Source: an uncultured Lachnospiraceae bacterium
GTDB lineage: Bacteria; Bacillota; Clostridia; Lachnospirales; Lachnospiraceae
Assembly (NCBI GenBank): GCA_947169385.1
Contig: CAMVPR010000007.1
Location: forward strand, 18,466-82,465
Length of the DNA stretch: 64,000 nt
Reading direction: 5' to 3'
How positions within the stretch are numbered: the first letter of the stretch is position 1; every line of letters starts with the position of its first letter. Below, in pieces: positions 51,832 to 60,790 of this stretch. The notes beneath the pieces were generated by a model. That model saw nothing but the letters and a program-made list of their open reading frames with translations, was not told the DNA's origin and searched no databases. A program made the translations under genes and the position numbers.

Positions 51832-54800
51832 ATGATTACCGTTTTTAAACGATATGCTGCTTTATTTATGACATTTATTCTTGTAATGTCTTTATTATCT
51901 CCGGCATTTAATTATATTAGTGTTAAGGCTGAAGGAGAAGCAGCCGAGGAGAATCAAATCGATAACGAGTGGTTGAACAATGAAGATTTAACAGACTTTG
52001 AGAACCAGGGAACAAAATATGATGAGGATGCTGTTAAGAATGTAGTTGATGAAGCTAAGGCTTTAGGCATTCCTAATGCATTTTACAGGCATAATTTTAA
52101 AGATGAATATGATGCCAAGAATATAAGTGCTCCGGCGAATATTACCTACAAGGTATCTAAGACCGTGGACAATATTGAAGGATTAGAGACCAACAGTGTA
52201 GATACAGGAGTTTTGGCTAATACTAAGATTGATCTTGGTGAATATGATTTTGGAAGCTATAAGGTCGGAAGAGTGGTTTATAATATGCTCGCCAAGAAGA
52301 ATCTTAAGGGTAAGGGATATTTGTATTTTGGTGAGAGTTCTCAGCCATTTGCCGCTATTAATATCAAAAGATGCGGTGACAATGAGCTAGAGGCAACCAA
52401 AAGCCTTTCTGTTGATGTAAGAGGTGCCGCACTTAGCGGTAAAGGGCATATATATTTAAGATTCGAAGCAGATTCAGCCAAAGACAGTTCAGGAGCCATA
52501 TTAACCAAATCTGGAACAAAGGGATTCTTATACCTTGAGAGCATGTTCTTTACAGAAGGTTCTAATCCTGTTCTTGACTTCGACCTTGATAAGGAAGTCA
52601 ATACTATCGACCAAATCAACGGTTCTCCTCTTCATACAACGACGGGCTACGGCAATCTTAATGTACAGGTGCCTGACGGGTATAAGTCAGAATACAGCGA
52701 TGATACCTTTAAGGACGAGACATATGAGCTTGACTACCTTAAAGGACGCGGTAACTCTACATGGCAGACTGACAAGAAACCGTATAAGGTGAAGCTTGAC
52801 AAGTCGGTTGATATGTTTGGTATGGGCAAATGCAAGCACTGGGTGCTTCTCGCCAACTATTATGACTATACCATGATTCGCAATAAGTTTACATATGACC
52901 TTGCAGCCAGACTAGGCCTTAAATACAGTGTTAAGAGTGTCTTTGTTGATGTTGTAATATCAGGTGAATACTGCGGATGCTACCAGCTTTGTCAACAGAT
53001 AAGAATAGACAAGAACAATGTTAATATCGCTGATTTATCTGAAGATTATCAGAGTGAGGAGCCCGGAATTACAGGAGGATACATAATAACCATGGGTGCT
53101 TCATGGCTTACTGAATCTTTGGATGAATCACCTACATTTTCTATTGACGACAATACATTCAGGATAGACAAGCCTGAGTATGACGAGGAATATCCTGAAA
53201 AAGCCAAGGAAGCACAGGTCAAATATATAGAAGATTATTTAAATAAGATTGATAAGCTTGTCAATGATACATCGGCTGACGCATCGGCAGATTCGTCCGT
53301 GAATGCAAGCGATAACGCATCAAAGGAATCATGGCGTGACTACATGGATGAGCAGTCGCTTATTGATTATTATTGGATTCAGGAATTCTCTAAGAACGGT
53401 GACGCATATTCCGGAAGCAGTACATATATGTATAAGGACAGAAATGACAAGCTTTATTGGGGACCTATATGGGACTTTGACTATGTTGCTTGGGGCGCTG
53501 ACAGCACGAGCAGCAGCAAGATTAAGCTTGATTATTCTGCATTTGACATAGGAGAGAGAGCGCCTTGGGTTATGTTTCTTTCTAAATATGACAAAGAATT
53601 TAAGAATAATATGATAAAAAGATGGGAAGTATTTAGAAAAGAGATGGTTGATGCGATAAAGGACGGCGGAATAATCGACCAATACGCAAAAAAGATGTAT
53701 ATCCATGCTCTTTCTAATTATCAGGTGAGATATTCTAACCTTATGGGTTCTGAAATGAAGGAAGGTACCGACGACAACGGCGTAAGTTACTACCAAAATG
53801 CAAGCGGCGACCCTTACACTCTTAATTATTATAACGAGGTTGAACGGTTTAAGGATGATATCCGCGACGGTTTAAGTATCACTGACAGGGATATTGATTA
53901 TTTAGGCGTTGACCCTGTTTTTGAGCCTGCTAAGTTCTATGTTGATGACAAGCTTGTCGCTGAAGTACATTTTGACCCTGTAAAATTAAGATTCTTAGAT
54001 AGCGAGATGCCAAAGGACCCTGTTAAGGATGGATATGTTTTTGACGGCTGGTACTTTATCGGTGAAGAAGGCGGAGAGGTTCAATATGACCCGACTTCAT
54101 CAGTTTATATGCGTGTAAATGCCGGATTATATAAGCCTCGTGATATATATGCTAATTTTATCAACAAGAAGGATTATAAGAACGATACAGTAATTAAATT
54201 TAACTCTGACAAGTATTATGTACCTGTAGTGTCTGCTGATGGTGAAGTAAGTACCGAGTACTTTGATATGCTGTCTTATCTTGGGGTATATCCTGAAGGT
54301 ATAAGCTCAAGCAAAATAAAGTGGTCATACGGCAGTGATATTAATCACCTTATACCTATTAAGGAGATGGATACATTTTCATTTGAGAAGGAAGGTACAT
54401 ATATAGTTGTTGCAGAGTATAATAACTGCAAAACCAGTACCACGGTTATTGTTGAGAGTGAGGACAAGATGTGTCTTCCTGATGATTTTAAAGCAAGGAA
54501 GAATATCAAAATGGCTAAAGGCAGCCTGTCTAACCTTGGTATAACCCTTGACAGCAAGAATATGCATCCTTATTACAGAGGATTTAACTTAATTACATAT
54601 AAATCAGAAGACCCCGATATCGCCGAAGTCAACAGCTTGGGTGTAGTCATGGGTAAGAAGAAGGGTACAACAACCATATACTCTATCCTTACAAAGGAGG
54701 ACGATACTACAGTTATCAGGTCAACCAACGTGACTGTAGGCGATGCTTTGCCTGATGCTGTAAATGTTAAATCAATTAAGAAACAAGGTAAGACAAAGCT

Positions 54801-55038
54801 TAAGATATCTCTTAATAAGTCTAAAGGCGCTAAAGGCTATCAGATTGCAGTATATAAGTCTTTAGCCAATGCCGAAGCTGATAAGAATGCGATTATTAAG
54901 AAATATACCAAAAAGACCGGTCTTACACTTAAATCCAAAAAGCTTAAGAAATGCAAGAAGCTATATGTCAAGATGAGGGCATATAACTATAACGGCAAGA
55001 GTAAGCAATATAACGACTGGACAGTTAAGAGCATGTAA
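51832..55038 (+). CDS. Large secreted CotH-kinase family protein
   Basis: A signal peptide (about residues 1-34) leads to an export region. The CotH kinase domain runs about 290-640: LKGRGNSTWQTDKKPYKV near residue 302, MFGMGKCKHWVLLANYYD, SVFVDVVISGEYCGCYQL and the metal/ATP motif GPIWDFDYVAWG near 543. CotH proteins phosphorylate Ser in spore-coat proteins in Bacillus; related forms are also exported in gut Clostridia. C-terminal repeats follow: an InlB-type beta-repeat (about 715-775), a bacterial Ig-like domain (about 870-980) and a final beta domain rich in Lys. No sortase motif is seen. The 1068-residue size is large, owing to these surface domains. Confidence 0.88.
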   Translation: MITVFKRYAALFMTFILVMSLLSPAFNYISVKAEGEAAEENQIDNEWLNNEDLTDFENQGTKYDEDAVKNVVDEAKALGIPNAFYRHNFKDEYDAKNISAPANITYKVSKTVDNIEGLETNSVDTGVLANTKIDLGEYDFGSYKVGRVVYNMLAKKNLKGKGYLYFGESSQPFAAINIKRCGDNELEATKSLSVDVRGAALSGKGHIYLRFEADSAKDSSGAILTKSGTKGFLYLESMFFTEGSNPVLDFDLDKEVNTIDQINGSPLHTTTGYGNLNVQVPDGYKSEYSDDTFKDETYELDYLKGRGNSTWQTDKKPYKVKLDKSVDMFGMGKCKHWVLLANYYDYTMIRNKFTYDLAARLGLKYSVKSVFVDVVISGEYCGCYQLCQQIRIDKNNVNIADLSEDYQSEEPGITGGYIITMGASWLTESLDESPTFSIDDNTFRIDKPEYDEEYPEKAKEAQVKYIEDYLNKIDKLVNDTSADASADSSVNASDNASKESWRDYMDEQSLIDYYWIQEFSKNGDAYSGSSTYMYKDRNDKLYWGPIWDFDYVAWGADSTSSSKIKLDYSAFDIGERAPWVMFLSKYDKEFKNNMIKRWEVFRKEMVDAIKDGGIIDQYAKKMYIHALSNYQVRYSNLMGSEMKEGTDDNGVSYYQNASGDPYTLNYYNEVERFKDDIRDGLSITDRDIDYLGVDPVFEPAKFYVDDKLVAEVHFDPVKLRFLDSEMPKDPVKDGYVFDGWYFIGEEGGEVQYDPTSSVYMRVNAGLYKPRDIYANFINKKDYKNDTVIKFNSDKYYVPVVSADGEVSTEYFDMLSYLGVYPEGISSSKIKWSYGSDINHLIPIKEMDTFSFEKEGTYIVVAEYNNCKTSTTVIVESEDKMCLPDDFKARKNIKMAKGSLSNLGITLDSKNMHPYYRGFNLITYKSEDPDIAEVNSLGVVMGKKKGTTTIYSILTKEDDTTVIRSTNVTVGDALPDAVNVKSIKKQGKTKLKISLNKSKGAKGYQIAVYKSLANAEADKNAIIKKYTKKTGLTLKSKKLKKCKKLYVKMRAYNYNGKSKQYNDWTVKSM

Positions 55039-55042
55039 TTTA

Positions 55043-55084
55043 TAAGACAGGATAAGAGAGGAATAATCTTTTTATCCTGTCTTA
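55043..55084 (+). terminator. Terminator-like hairpin after the CotH gene
   Basis: TAAGACAGGATAA and TTATCCTGTCTTA are perfect 13-bp complements around a 16-base loop, but the following T-run is poor, so termination strength is unsure. Confidence 0.5.
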
Positions 55085-55106
55085 TTGCTTATTTTATAAA
55101 TTATGC

Positions 55107-55135
55107 TTGACAATATATATATGTGATGATAATAT
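55107..55135 (+). promoter_or_regulatory. Sigma-A promoter of the rplU operon
   Basis: TTGACA (55107-55112), a 17-bp spacer and TAATAT (55130-55135); transcription should start near 55142. Confidence 0.65.
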
Positions 55136-55141
55136 ATCAAG

Positions 55142-55213
55142 GTATGCCGCTCAGTTAGGTTTAAGTGCTTTATGCCACCGTAAGCTGGCGAGATTTAATT
55201 TAGGAGGTGCTAT
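55142..55213 (+). promoter_or_regulatory. Candidate ribosomal protein L21 leader
   Basis: Between the promoter and rplU lies a structured leader, GCCGCTCAGTTAGG followed by TATGCCACCGTAAGCTGGCG and an AGGAGGTG ribosome site. Its place and the paired GCC/GGC blocks resemble the L21 leader of Bacillota, by which L21 or another ribosomal protein controls the operon. Recognised by eye only. Confidence 0.55.
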
Positions 55214-55522
55214 ATGTACGCGATTATAGCAACAGGCGGAAAGCAGTATAAGGTTTCCGAGGGTGATACCATTAAGGTTGAGAAGCTTGGTCTTAGCGAG
55301 GGTGACAAGTATACCTTCGATCAGGTGCTTATGGTAAGCGATTCTGACGTTAAGATAGGTAACCCTACCGTGGCTGGTGCTAGTGTTGAGGCTTCTGTTG
55401 TAGAAGAAGGCCGTGACAAGAAAGTCATCGTCTACAAGTACAAGAGAAAGCTCGGCTATCACAAGAAGAACGGCCATAGACAGGCTTATACTAAGCTTAC
55501 AATCGACAAGATTAACGCTTAA
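55214..55522 (+). CDS. rplU: Ribosomal protein bL21
   Basis: The start [18 protein letters not shown] and the end with [19 protein letters not shown] are diagnostic. 102 residues, normal length. First gene of rplU-prp-rpmA-obgE-yhbY-nadD-yqeK-rsfS; AGGAGGTG ahead of the ATG. Confidence 0.98.
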   Translation: MYAIIATGGKQYKVSEGDTIKVEKLGLSEGDKYTFDQVLMVSDSDVKIGNPTVAGASVEASVVEEGRDKKVIVYKYKRKLGYHKKNGHRQAYTKLTIDKINA

Positions 55523-55527
55523 TAATT

Positions 55528-55857
55528 ATGATTAAAGTTACATTTTATGAGAGCCCTAACGGCCTTGTTAAGAAGATGAGGTTTGAAGGGCATGCCGGAT
55601 ATGCTGACCATGGACATGACATAGTTTGTTCAGCGGTTTCGATGTTATTTATTAACACGGTTAATTCCATTGAGAAGCTTACAAGTTGTAAGTTCAAGAT
55701 GGATGAAGATAACAAATCCAATCGATATACTGTGACATTTGCCGATGAATACGGTGATGATGTCAAGATTTTGATTGACTCGCTTAAATTAGGTTTAGAT
55801 ACGGTGGTTGGTGAGTACGGCAGAGAATACCTTTTAATTACCTTAAAGGAGGTGTAG
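55528..55857 (+). CDS. prp: Ribosomal-processing cysteine protease Prp
   Basis: Prp removes the N-terminal extension of ribosomal protein L27. The catalytic dyad is visible: H22 in [11 protein letters not shown] and C34 in IVCSAVS. 109 residues, usual size. It lies between rplU and rpmA as in other Bacillota whose L27 needs cleavage; the L27 gene here indeed carries the matching extension. Confidence 0.95.
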   Translation: MIKVTFYESPNGLVKKMRFEGHAGYADHGHDIVCSAVSMLFINTVNSIEKLTSCKFKMDEDNKSNRYTVTFADEYGDDVKILIDSLKLGLDTVVGEYGREYLLITLKEV

Positions 55858-55859
55858 AT

Positions 55860-56147
55860 ATGATTAAGTTAAACCTTCAGTTATTCGCACATAAGAAAGG
55901 AATGGGTTCTACTAAGAACGGTAGAGATTCAGAGTCTAAGAGATTAGGTGCCAAGAGAGCAGACGGACAGTTTGTTAAGGCTGGTAACATTTTATACAGA
56001 CAGCGTGGTACTAAGATTCATCCTGGTGTTAATGTAGGTATCGGTGGTGATGATACATTGTTCGCTTTAACAGATGGTATCGTTCGCTTCGAGAGAAAGG
56101 GTAGAGACAAGAAACAGGTTTCTATCTATCCTGCTGAGAGCAAGTAA
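55860..56147 (+). CDS. rpmA: Ribosomal protein bL27 with cleavable N-terminus
   Basis: The sequence starts [21 protein letters not shown]. In staphylococci the same motif is cut after the Phe, which here would free an N-terminal Ala and remove nine residues, exposing the tail that reaches the peptidyl-transferase centre. The remaining 86 residues are standard bL27. Starts 2 bases after prp, with AAGGAGGTGTAG overlapping the prp end, so translation is coupled. Confidence 0.97.
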   Translation: MIKLNLQLFAHKKGMGSTKNGRDSESKRLGAKRADGQFVKAGNILYRQRGTKIHPGVNVGIGGDDTLFALTDGIVRFERKGRDKKQVSIYPAESK

Positions 56148-56160
56148 TTGATTATTTGTA

Positions 56161-56192
56161 GGCTGTCGGATATTATTCGGCAGCCTTTTGTT
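56161..56192 (+). terminator. Terminator or attenuator between rpmA and obgE
   Basis: GGCTGTCG and CGGCAGCC pair around a 9-base loop, followed by TTTTGTTATT. The obgE ribosome site follows closely with no clear promoter, so it probably lowers rather than stops transcription. Confidence 0.65.
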
Positions 56193-56212
56193 ATTGATAT
56201 GGAGATAATACT

Positions 56213-57490
56213 ATGTTTGCAGATAGAGCTAAGATATTCATAAGCTCCGGCAAAGGCGGAGACGGACATGTAAGCTTTAGAAGAGAGCTTTATGTACCTG
56301 ATGGTGGTCCGGACGGCGGAGATGGCGGTAACGGTGGAGATGTTATATTTGTTGTTGATCAGGGTATGAACACGCTTAATGATTATCGCCACAAACAGAA
56401 ATATAAAGCCGAAGACGGTGAAGAAGGCGGCAAGAGAAGGTGTCATGGTAAGAACGGTGCTGACATTGTCTTGAAGGTGCCACCCGGAACTGTTATCAAG
56501 GATTTTGAGACCGGTAAGGTTATCCTTGATATGGCAGACAAGACTGAGCCTCAGCATTTACTTAAAGGAGGAAGAGGCGGCAAGGGTAATATGCATTATG
56601 TTACCTCTGTCATGCAGGCTCCTAAGTATGCTCAGCCGGGACAGGAAGCTACTGAGCTTTTCGTTACATTGGAGCTTAAAGTTATTGCTGATGTCGGTTT
56701 AGTAGGTTTCCCTAATGTCGGTAAGTCTACATTCTTAAGTTCAACCACCAATGCAAGACCTAAGATTGCCAATTATCATTTTACTACTCTTAATCCTAAT
56801 CTCGGTATTGTGGATATGGGTGAGGAGAGTTTCTGTATTGCTGATATTCCGGGTATTATCGAGGGTGCATCAGAGGGTATTGGTCTTGGGTTTGAATTCT
56901 TAAGACATATTGAGAGATGTAGAGTTATCGTTCATATGGTTGATGCCGCAGGCGTTGAAGGAAGAGATCCTATCGCTGATATTAAGGCTATCAATAAAGA
57001 GATTGAAGCTTATAATCCTGAGATTCTAAAGAGACCACAGGTTATTGCCGCCAACAAGATTGATGCTTTATATGATGTTGACAGTGCAATAGCCAAGATT
57101 AAAGAAGAGTTTGAGCCGACCGGAGTTAAGGTTTATCCTATATCATGCGTTAGCGGACAAGGCATTAAAGAGCTTAAGTATCATATTTTAGAACTCCTTA
57201 AACAATGTCCTAAAGAAACTTTGATTTTTGAGCAGGAGTACGAGATTACCAGAAAGAATCACAGTGATGACTCTATCATTTGCGAGATGGTTGAACCTCA
57301 TGTATATAGTGTAACAGGCGAGAAGGTAGAGAGAATGCTTGGTTATACTAATCTTGAGGATGAGAGAGGATTTGAGTTCTTCCAGAAGTTCATGAAGGAG
57401 AACAAAGTTTTCGAAGAATTAAAGGAACTCGGTTTAGAGGAAGGCGATACCGTAAAGGTTTCGGATCTTGAGTTTGAATATTACGATTAG
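56213..57490 (+). CDS. obgE: GTPase ObgE/CgtA
   Basis: An essential GTPase in late 50S assembly and stress signalling. The glycine-rich Obg domain (about 1-158; GGPDGGDGGNGG, RGGKGNMHYV) is followed by the G domain with GFPNVGKSTFLS (G1), DIPGIIEGA (G3) and NKID (G4), then an OCT domain (about 345-425). The 425 residues match the Bacillota form. Ribosome site is GGAG before ATAATACTATG. Confidence 0.97.
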   Translation: MFADRAKIFISSGKGGDGHVSFRRELYVPDGGPDGGDGGNGGDVIFVVDQGMNTLNDYRHKQKYKAEDGEEGGKRRCHGKNGADIVLKVPPGTVIKDFETGKVILDMADKTEPQHLLKGGRGGKGNMHYVTSVMQAPKYAQPGQEATELFVTLELKVIADVGLVGFPNVGKSTFLSSTTNARPKIANYHFTTLNPNLGIVDMGEESFCIADIPGIIEGASEGIGLGFEFLRHIERCRVIVHMVDAAGVEGRDPIADIKAINKEIEAYNPEILKRPQVIAANKIDALYDVDSAIAKIKEEFEPTGVKVYPISCVSGQGIKELKYHILELLKQCPKETLIFEQEYEITRKNHSDDSIICEMVEPHVYSVTGEKVERMLGYTNLEDERGFEFFQKFMKENKVFEELKELGLEEGDTVKVSDLEFEYYD

Positions 57491-57502
57491 TGAGGGATAT
57501 TT

Positions 57503-57802
57503 ATGTCTTTAAACAGCAAAGAAAGAGCTTACCTTATGAGTTTAGCTCATTCGCTTGATCCTATATTTAATGTGGGTAAGGGTAGCGTGACACCTGAGAT
57601 GATTGATGGTATTGCTGCTGCATTAGAGAAGCGAGAGCTTATTAAGATAGGTGTTTTGAAGAATTGTGCCAACGATCCTAGGGATATAGCTGAGGTTGTA
57701 TCTGAGCGTACACATTCATCAGTTGTTAAGGTTATCGGCAAGAAGATTATTCTATATAAACGCAACAACAAGGATCCTAAGATAGAATTTCCTAAGAAAT
57801 AA
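57503..57802 (+). CDS. yhbY: YhbY-family RNA-binding protein
   Basis: A 99-residue KH-like (CRM) protein that associates with pre-50S ribosomes. The start LNSKERAYLMSLAHSLDPIFNVGKG and the ELIKIGVLKNC and VQIGGK-like VIGKKIILYK elements fit. It lies between obgE and nadD, gaps 12 and 8 bases, the usual Bacillota order. Confidence 0.93.
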   Translation: MSLNSKERAYLMSLAHSLDPIFNVGKGSVTPEMIDGIAAALEKRELIKIGVLKNCANDPRDIAEVVSERTHSSVVKVIGKKIILYKRNNKDPKIEFPKK

Positions 57803-57810
57803 GGATTGAT

Positions 57811-58404
57811 ATGAAGAAGATTGGTATATTAGGCGGAACATTTAATCCTATTCATAACGGACATTTGCTTATTGCCAAGCATGCTCTTATTGAACTTGAG
57901 CTTGACTCTGTTCTTGTTATGCCTAACCATCATCCGCAGTACAGGAGTATTGAGGGTGTAAGTGATGAAGACAGGATTAATATGATTAAGCTGGCAATTA
58001 AAGATGAAGAAGGGTTTATTTACTCTGATGTTGAGATTCTAAGAGAAGGCGCTACTTATACGGTTGATACATTAAGGCAGCTGAAGGAGTTATCTCCTGA
58101 TGACGAGTTCTACTTTATAATGGGTGCGGATTCGTTGATGTATTTTGATAAGTGGAGGTCTCCTGATGAGATTGTTCGATTATCTAACATTTTAGTTGCA
58201 GTACGTGGTGAGGATGATATTGATAAATGTCTAAAGAAGATTAAAGAGCTTGGATACGGCAATCGTATAACCATGCTAAAAAGCCCGAATACTGTCATTT
58301 CCTCAAGTAATATAAGAGAAAGAGTAAGAGATGGCTTAGATATTGGCGAACTTGTTCCTGATAGTGTAGAAGATTACATCATTAAGCATGGCTTATACAT
58401 TTGA
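57811..58404 (+). CDS. nadD: Nicotinate-nucleotide adenylyltransferase
   Basis: It makes nicotinate adenine dinucleotide from NaMN and ATP in NAD synthesis. The nucleotidyltransferase motif GGTFNPIHNGHLLIA and the end ISSSNIRERV are intact; 197 residues. It starts 8 bases after yhbY. Confidence 0.95.
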   Translation: MKKIGILGGTFNPIHNGHLLIAKHALIELELDSVLVMPNHHPQYRSIEGVSDEDRINMIKLAIKDEEGFIYSDVEILREGATYTVDTLRQLKELSPDDEFYFIMGADSLMYFDKWRSPDEIVRLSNILVAVRGEDDIDKCLKKIKELGYGNRITMLKSPNTVISSSNIRERVRDGLDIGELVPDSVEDYIIKHGLYI

Positions 58405-58452
58405 TTTCTTTTATAAATTGTGCGATAATTAGTTTTTGAGGTGACTTTAAGT

Positions 58453-59034
58453 ATGAATATTAATGATATGAAGAAGAGACTTAAGGATGATCTTAACAAG
58501 AAGAGATATGAGCATACCTTAGGCGTTGCATACACTGCTGCCTCAATGGCTATGTGTTATGGCGTGGATGTCAATAAAGCGCTTATTGCAGGACTGTTGC
58601 ATGATAGTGCTAAGTGTTTGTCTGACAAGGAGAAACTTAAAGCGGCTAAGAAATATAAGGTTGAGATTACCGATGCCGAGAGAGAGAATCTGGAGTTGCT
58701 TCACGCTAAGTTGGGAGCAGAGTTTGCTGCTGATTATTACGAGATAGATGATGAAGAGATTCTTTCTGCTATAAGATGCCATACGACAGGTAAGGCTGAT
58801 ATGTCGCCTTTAGAGGAGATTATATTTATTGCAGATTATATTGAGCCTAACAGGAAGGAACTTCCGGGTATGGATGAAGTTAGGTTCCTTGCATTTCATG
58901 ACAGAACAAGTTGTATTGTTAAGATTATTGAGAATACGCTTAAGTACTTAGAGGGCAAGAAGAGTCTGATTGATGATGCCTCTAGGGAGACTTACGAATA
59001 TTATATTAAGAAACAGGAGAGTAACAATGCATAA
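58453..59034 (+). CDS. yqeK: HD-domain hydrolase YqeK
   Basis: YqeK proteins cleave diadenosine tetraphosphate. The HD-domain ligands are present: the His in KKRYEHTLGVA, LLHDSAK and the later RCHTTGKADM. The ATG at 58453, eight bases after GAGGTGA, is chosen over a GTG at 58441. It overlaps the rsfS start by 8 bases, indicating coupled translation. 193 residues. Confidence 0.92.
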   Translation: MNINDMKKRLKDDLNKKRYEHTLGVAYTAASMAMCYGVDVNKALIAGLLHDSAKCLSDKEKLKAAKKYKVEITDAERENLELLHAKLGAEFAADYYEIDDEEILSAIRCHTTGKADMSPLEEIIFIADYIEPNRKELPGMDEVRFLAFHDRTSCIVKIIENTLKYLEGKKSLIDDASRETYEYYIKKQESNNA

Positions 59035-59380
59035 TAATTCCAAAGAGATGGCTAAGCTTGCATATAAGGCTATGGATGACAAGCTTGCCAAGAATATTAA
59101 GATTATTGATATTTCTAACATTTCCATAATTGCCGATTATTTTCTTATAGCTGACGGTAGCAATAAGAACCAGCTTCAGGCTATTACTGACAATGTGGAA
59201 GAGATGTTAGGTAAGGCTGGATTTATTCCTAAATCAATAGAGGGTAAGCAGTCTACTACATGGATTCTATTGGATTACGGTGATATTATTGTTCATGTGT
59301 TTAATGCTGAGGACAGAGGCTTTTATGATCTTGAGAGAATCTGGAAAGACGGAATAGAAGTGTCTGTTGATAGCTTATAG
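59027..59380 (+). CDS. rsfS: Ribosome silencing factor RsfS
   Basis: RsfS binds L14 on 50S and blocks joining to 30S. The family pattern DISNISIIADYFLIADGSNKNQ, then TTWILLDYGDIIVHVFNAEDRGFYDLERIW, is complete. The start is the ATG at 59027, overlapping yqeK; the frame is open further upstream but without a ribosome site. 117 residues. Last gene of the conserved operon. Confidence 0.95.
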   Translation: MHNNSKEMAKLAYKAMDDKLAKNIKIIDISNISIIADYFLIADGSNKNQLQAITDNVEEMLGKAGFIPKSIEGKQSTTWILLDYGDIIVHVFNAEDRGFYDLERIWKDGIEVSVDSL

Positions 59381-59400
59381 TATATTATTGGAGGGGTATT

Positions 59401-59934
59401 ATGAAGTCAAGAATAGGATTTTATCATAAGTTTTCACTCGTTATATTGTTTTTTGCTATTGTAGCTGTTGTATGTACAGTCGGAAGTGTTGTTATAAGCA
59501 TTAAGAGTAACAAGGGATATGAAGATTGTAAACTTACAGCAACAGCATCTTTAGGAAGCTGTGTTAAGCAGGAAGACGGCAAGAATACCTTATATTATGG
59601 TGTTTATACATTTGTCTATAATGGTAAGACCTGGCATTTTATGAATAACACATATTATACGGATGAATCTAAGGTTCCTAAGACGGTTACTATTAAGCAT
59701 AATGCTTTTACCAGTAATGAAGATCTTAAAGCTACAGTTAAGTATGACAGGACATTTTCAATTCCGTTTATATATGGTGCGATTGCTATAGTTTTGGGGT
59801 TACTCTTTATTGTATTCTGGGGGAATTACTCTGATGAGAGAACTTTAGCTTTAGCTAAGGCCAATGTCAACAATTCGCAGGATGTTGAACTTGATAAGGT
59901 TCTTGCGGAAGAGGATGTCGAGAGTGAAGAGTGA
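59401..59934 (+). CDS. Two-segment membrane protein, DUF3592-like
   Basis: Membrane segments near residues 9-33 and 118-140 flank an extracellular part of about 80 residues with strands such as LTATASLGSCVKQ and TVTIKHNAF, resembling DUF3592-type proteins. No catalytic residues visible. It lies 20 bases behind rsfS with a GGAGGGG site and ends at a terminator. Function unknown. Confidence 0.7.
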   Translation: MKSRIGFYHKFSLVILFFAIVAVVCTVGSVVISIKSNKGYEDCKLTATASLGSCVKQEDGKNTLYYGVYTFVYNGKTWHFMNNTYYTDESKVPKTVTIKHNAFTSNEDLKATVKYDRTFSIPFIYGAIAIVLGLLFIVFWGNYSDERTLALAKANVNNSQDVELDKVLAEEDVESEE

Positions 59935-59942
59935 TATATTAT

Positions 59943-59969
59943 AAGATCCTTCGCGGAGCGAAGAATCTT
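59943..59969. repeat. Shortened REP-like element
   Basis: AAGATCCTTCGC and GCGAAGAATCTT form a near-perfect 12-bp inverted repeat with a 3-base centre. The same core occurs at 214-243 and 4441-4514. It lies just ahead of the terminator. Confidence 0.65.
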
Positions 59970-59970
59970 A

Positions 59971-60002
59971 AAAACCGGTAGGTTATCCTACCGGCTTTTT
60001 TA
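59971..60002. terminator. Bidirectional terminator between convergent genes
   Basis: CCGGTAGG and CCTACCGG pair around TTAT, with AAAA ahead and TTTTTT behind. The T-run overlaps the stop codon of the TetR gene. Confidence 0.85.
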
Positions 60003-60623
60003 TATAATCTGGGAAGCCATTATGGCTTTAATTGCTTCAAATAAGTGTGGTTTAAGCTCGTCGATTGGGACGGGCTTTTCTTCTAATATAGAGGTATAAC
60101 ATGTACCACTAACCAATTCCACTATCATATATATAGCAATCTCCGGAGATTTAAACCTTATATCCGTAGTCTCCTGTACATGCTGATAGAGCTTGGCAAT
60201 GTTGAATCCATCCGCTTCTATTGCCGATTCATCTGCTAAAGCCTGATGAATCACGCCATAATTAAGGTTCTTAGCTATAAATCTAAGCATTAATGTGTCT
60301 TCGACGAATTGATTGATAACACTGTCTGTAAATATAATTACTCTATCTTCAAGGGTATTAGCATTGTCACTGTTATTGACTACCTCGTAGGCCTTGTTAC
60401 AGATCTCTTGTCCTTTCCTGGCAATAAGCTTATTCCTAATGTCGTATTTATCTTTAAAGTAAAGATAGAAGGTGCCTTTGGCAACCCCTGCATCTGAAGC
60501 AATATCAGAGATTGAGGTCTTAGAAAAACCCTTGGTTGTAAACAGGTCAAATGCCTTATTGTAGAGGGTTTCGAGCTTATGTTGTTTCTTGACTTCTCTT
60601 TTAGATTGGGTAATTACTGACAT
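60000..60623 (-). CDS. TetR-family transcriptional repressor
   Basis: The N-terminal helix-turn-helix (about residues 16-62; GFSKTSISDIASDAGVAKG, split by the turn, then TFYLYFKDKYDIRNKL) is typical, followed by a helical ligand domain to residue 207. It is divergent from the MMPL exporter gene, and two identical palindromes in the gap are likely its operators. It probably represses the exporter and itself until a ligand binds; the ligand is unknown. Confidence 0.92.
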   Translation of the reverse strand: MSVITQSKREVKKQHKLETLYNKAFDLFTTKGFSKTSISDIASDAGVAKGTFYLYFKDKYDIRNKLIARKGQEICNKAYEVVNNSDNANTLEDRVIIFTDSVINQFVEDTLMLRFIAKNLNYGVIHQALADESAIEADGFNIAKLYQHVQETTDIRFKSPEIAIYMIVELVSGTCYTSILEEKPVPIDELKPHLFEAIKAIMASQII

Positions 60624-60657
60624 ATAATCAATCCTTTTTCATTTGCTTTATTATCCC

Positions 60658-60685
60658 ATTATACATTTTTTTTGAGAAATGTCAA
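60658..60685 (-). promoter_or_regulatory. Promoter of the TetR gene
   Basis: On the minus strand: TTGACA (60685-60680), a 16-bp spacer and TATAAT (60663-60658), both hexamers consensus. Operator 1 lies 10 bp upstream of its -35. Confidence 0.7.
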
Positions 60686-60693
60686 AATAAATA

Positions 60694-60722
60694 TTGACCG
60701 ATGGTCATATTTGTGTTAGTAT
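60694..60722 (+). promoter_or_regulatory. Promoter of the MMPL exporter gene
   Basis: TTGACC (60694-60699), a 17-bp spacer and TAGTAT (60717-60722). The -35 box overlaps operator 1; operator 2 lies in the early transcript. Confidence 0.65.
60695..60707. promoter_or_regulatory. TetR operator 1
   Basis: TGACCGATGGTCA, a 13-nt palindrome with 5-bp arms, overlapping the -35 box of the exporter promoter. Confidence 0.75.
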
Positions 60723-60737
60723 ACCCATGATAAGAAA

Positions 60738-60750
60738 TGACCGATGGTCA
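60738..60750. promoter_or_regulatory. TetR operator 2
   Basis: A second, identical TGACCGATGGTCA, 43 bp from the first (centre to centre, about four helical turns), just after the expected start site. Confidence 0.75.
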
Positions 60751-60790
60751 TTTATATGATAAAGAGATTTTATTTAAGGAGGCGTATTTT

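Noticed and set aside
60737..60790. Upstream start for the MMPL gene
   Set aside because: It would encode operator 2 and has no ribosome site; AAGGAGG fits the ATG at 60791.
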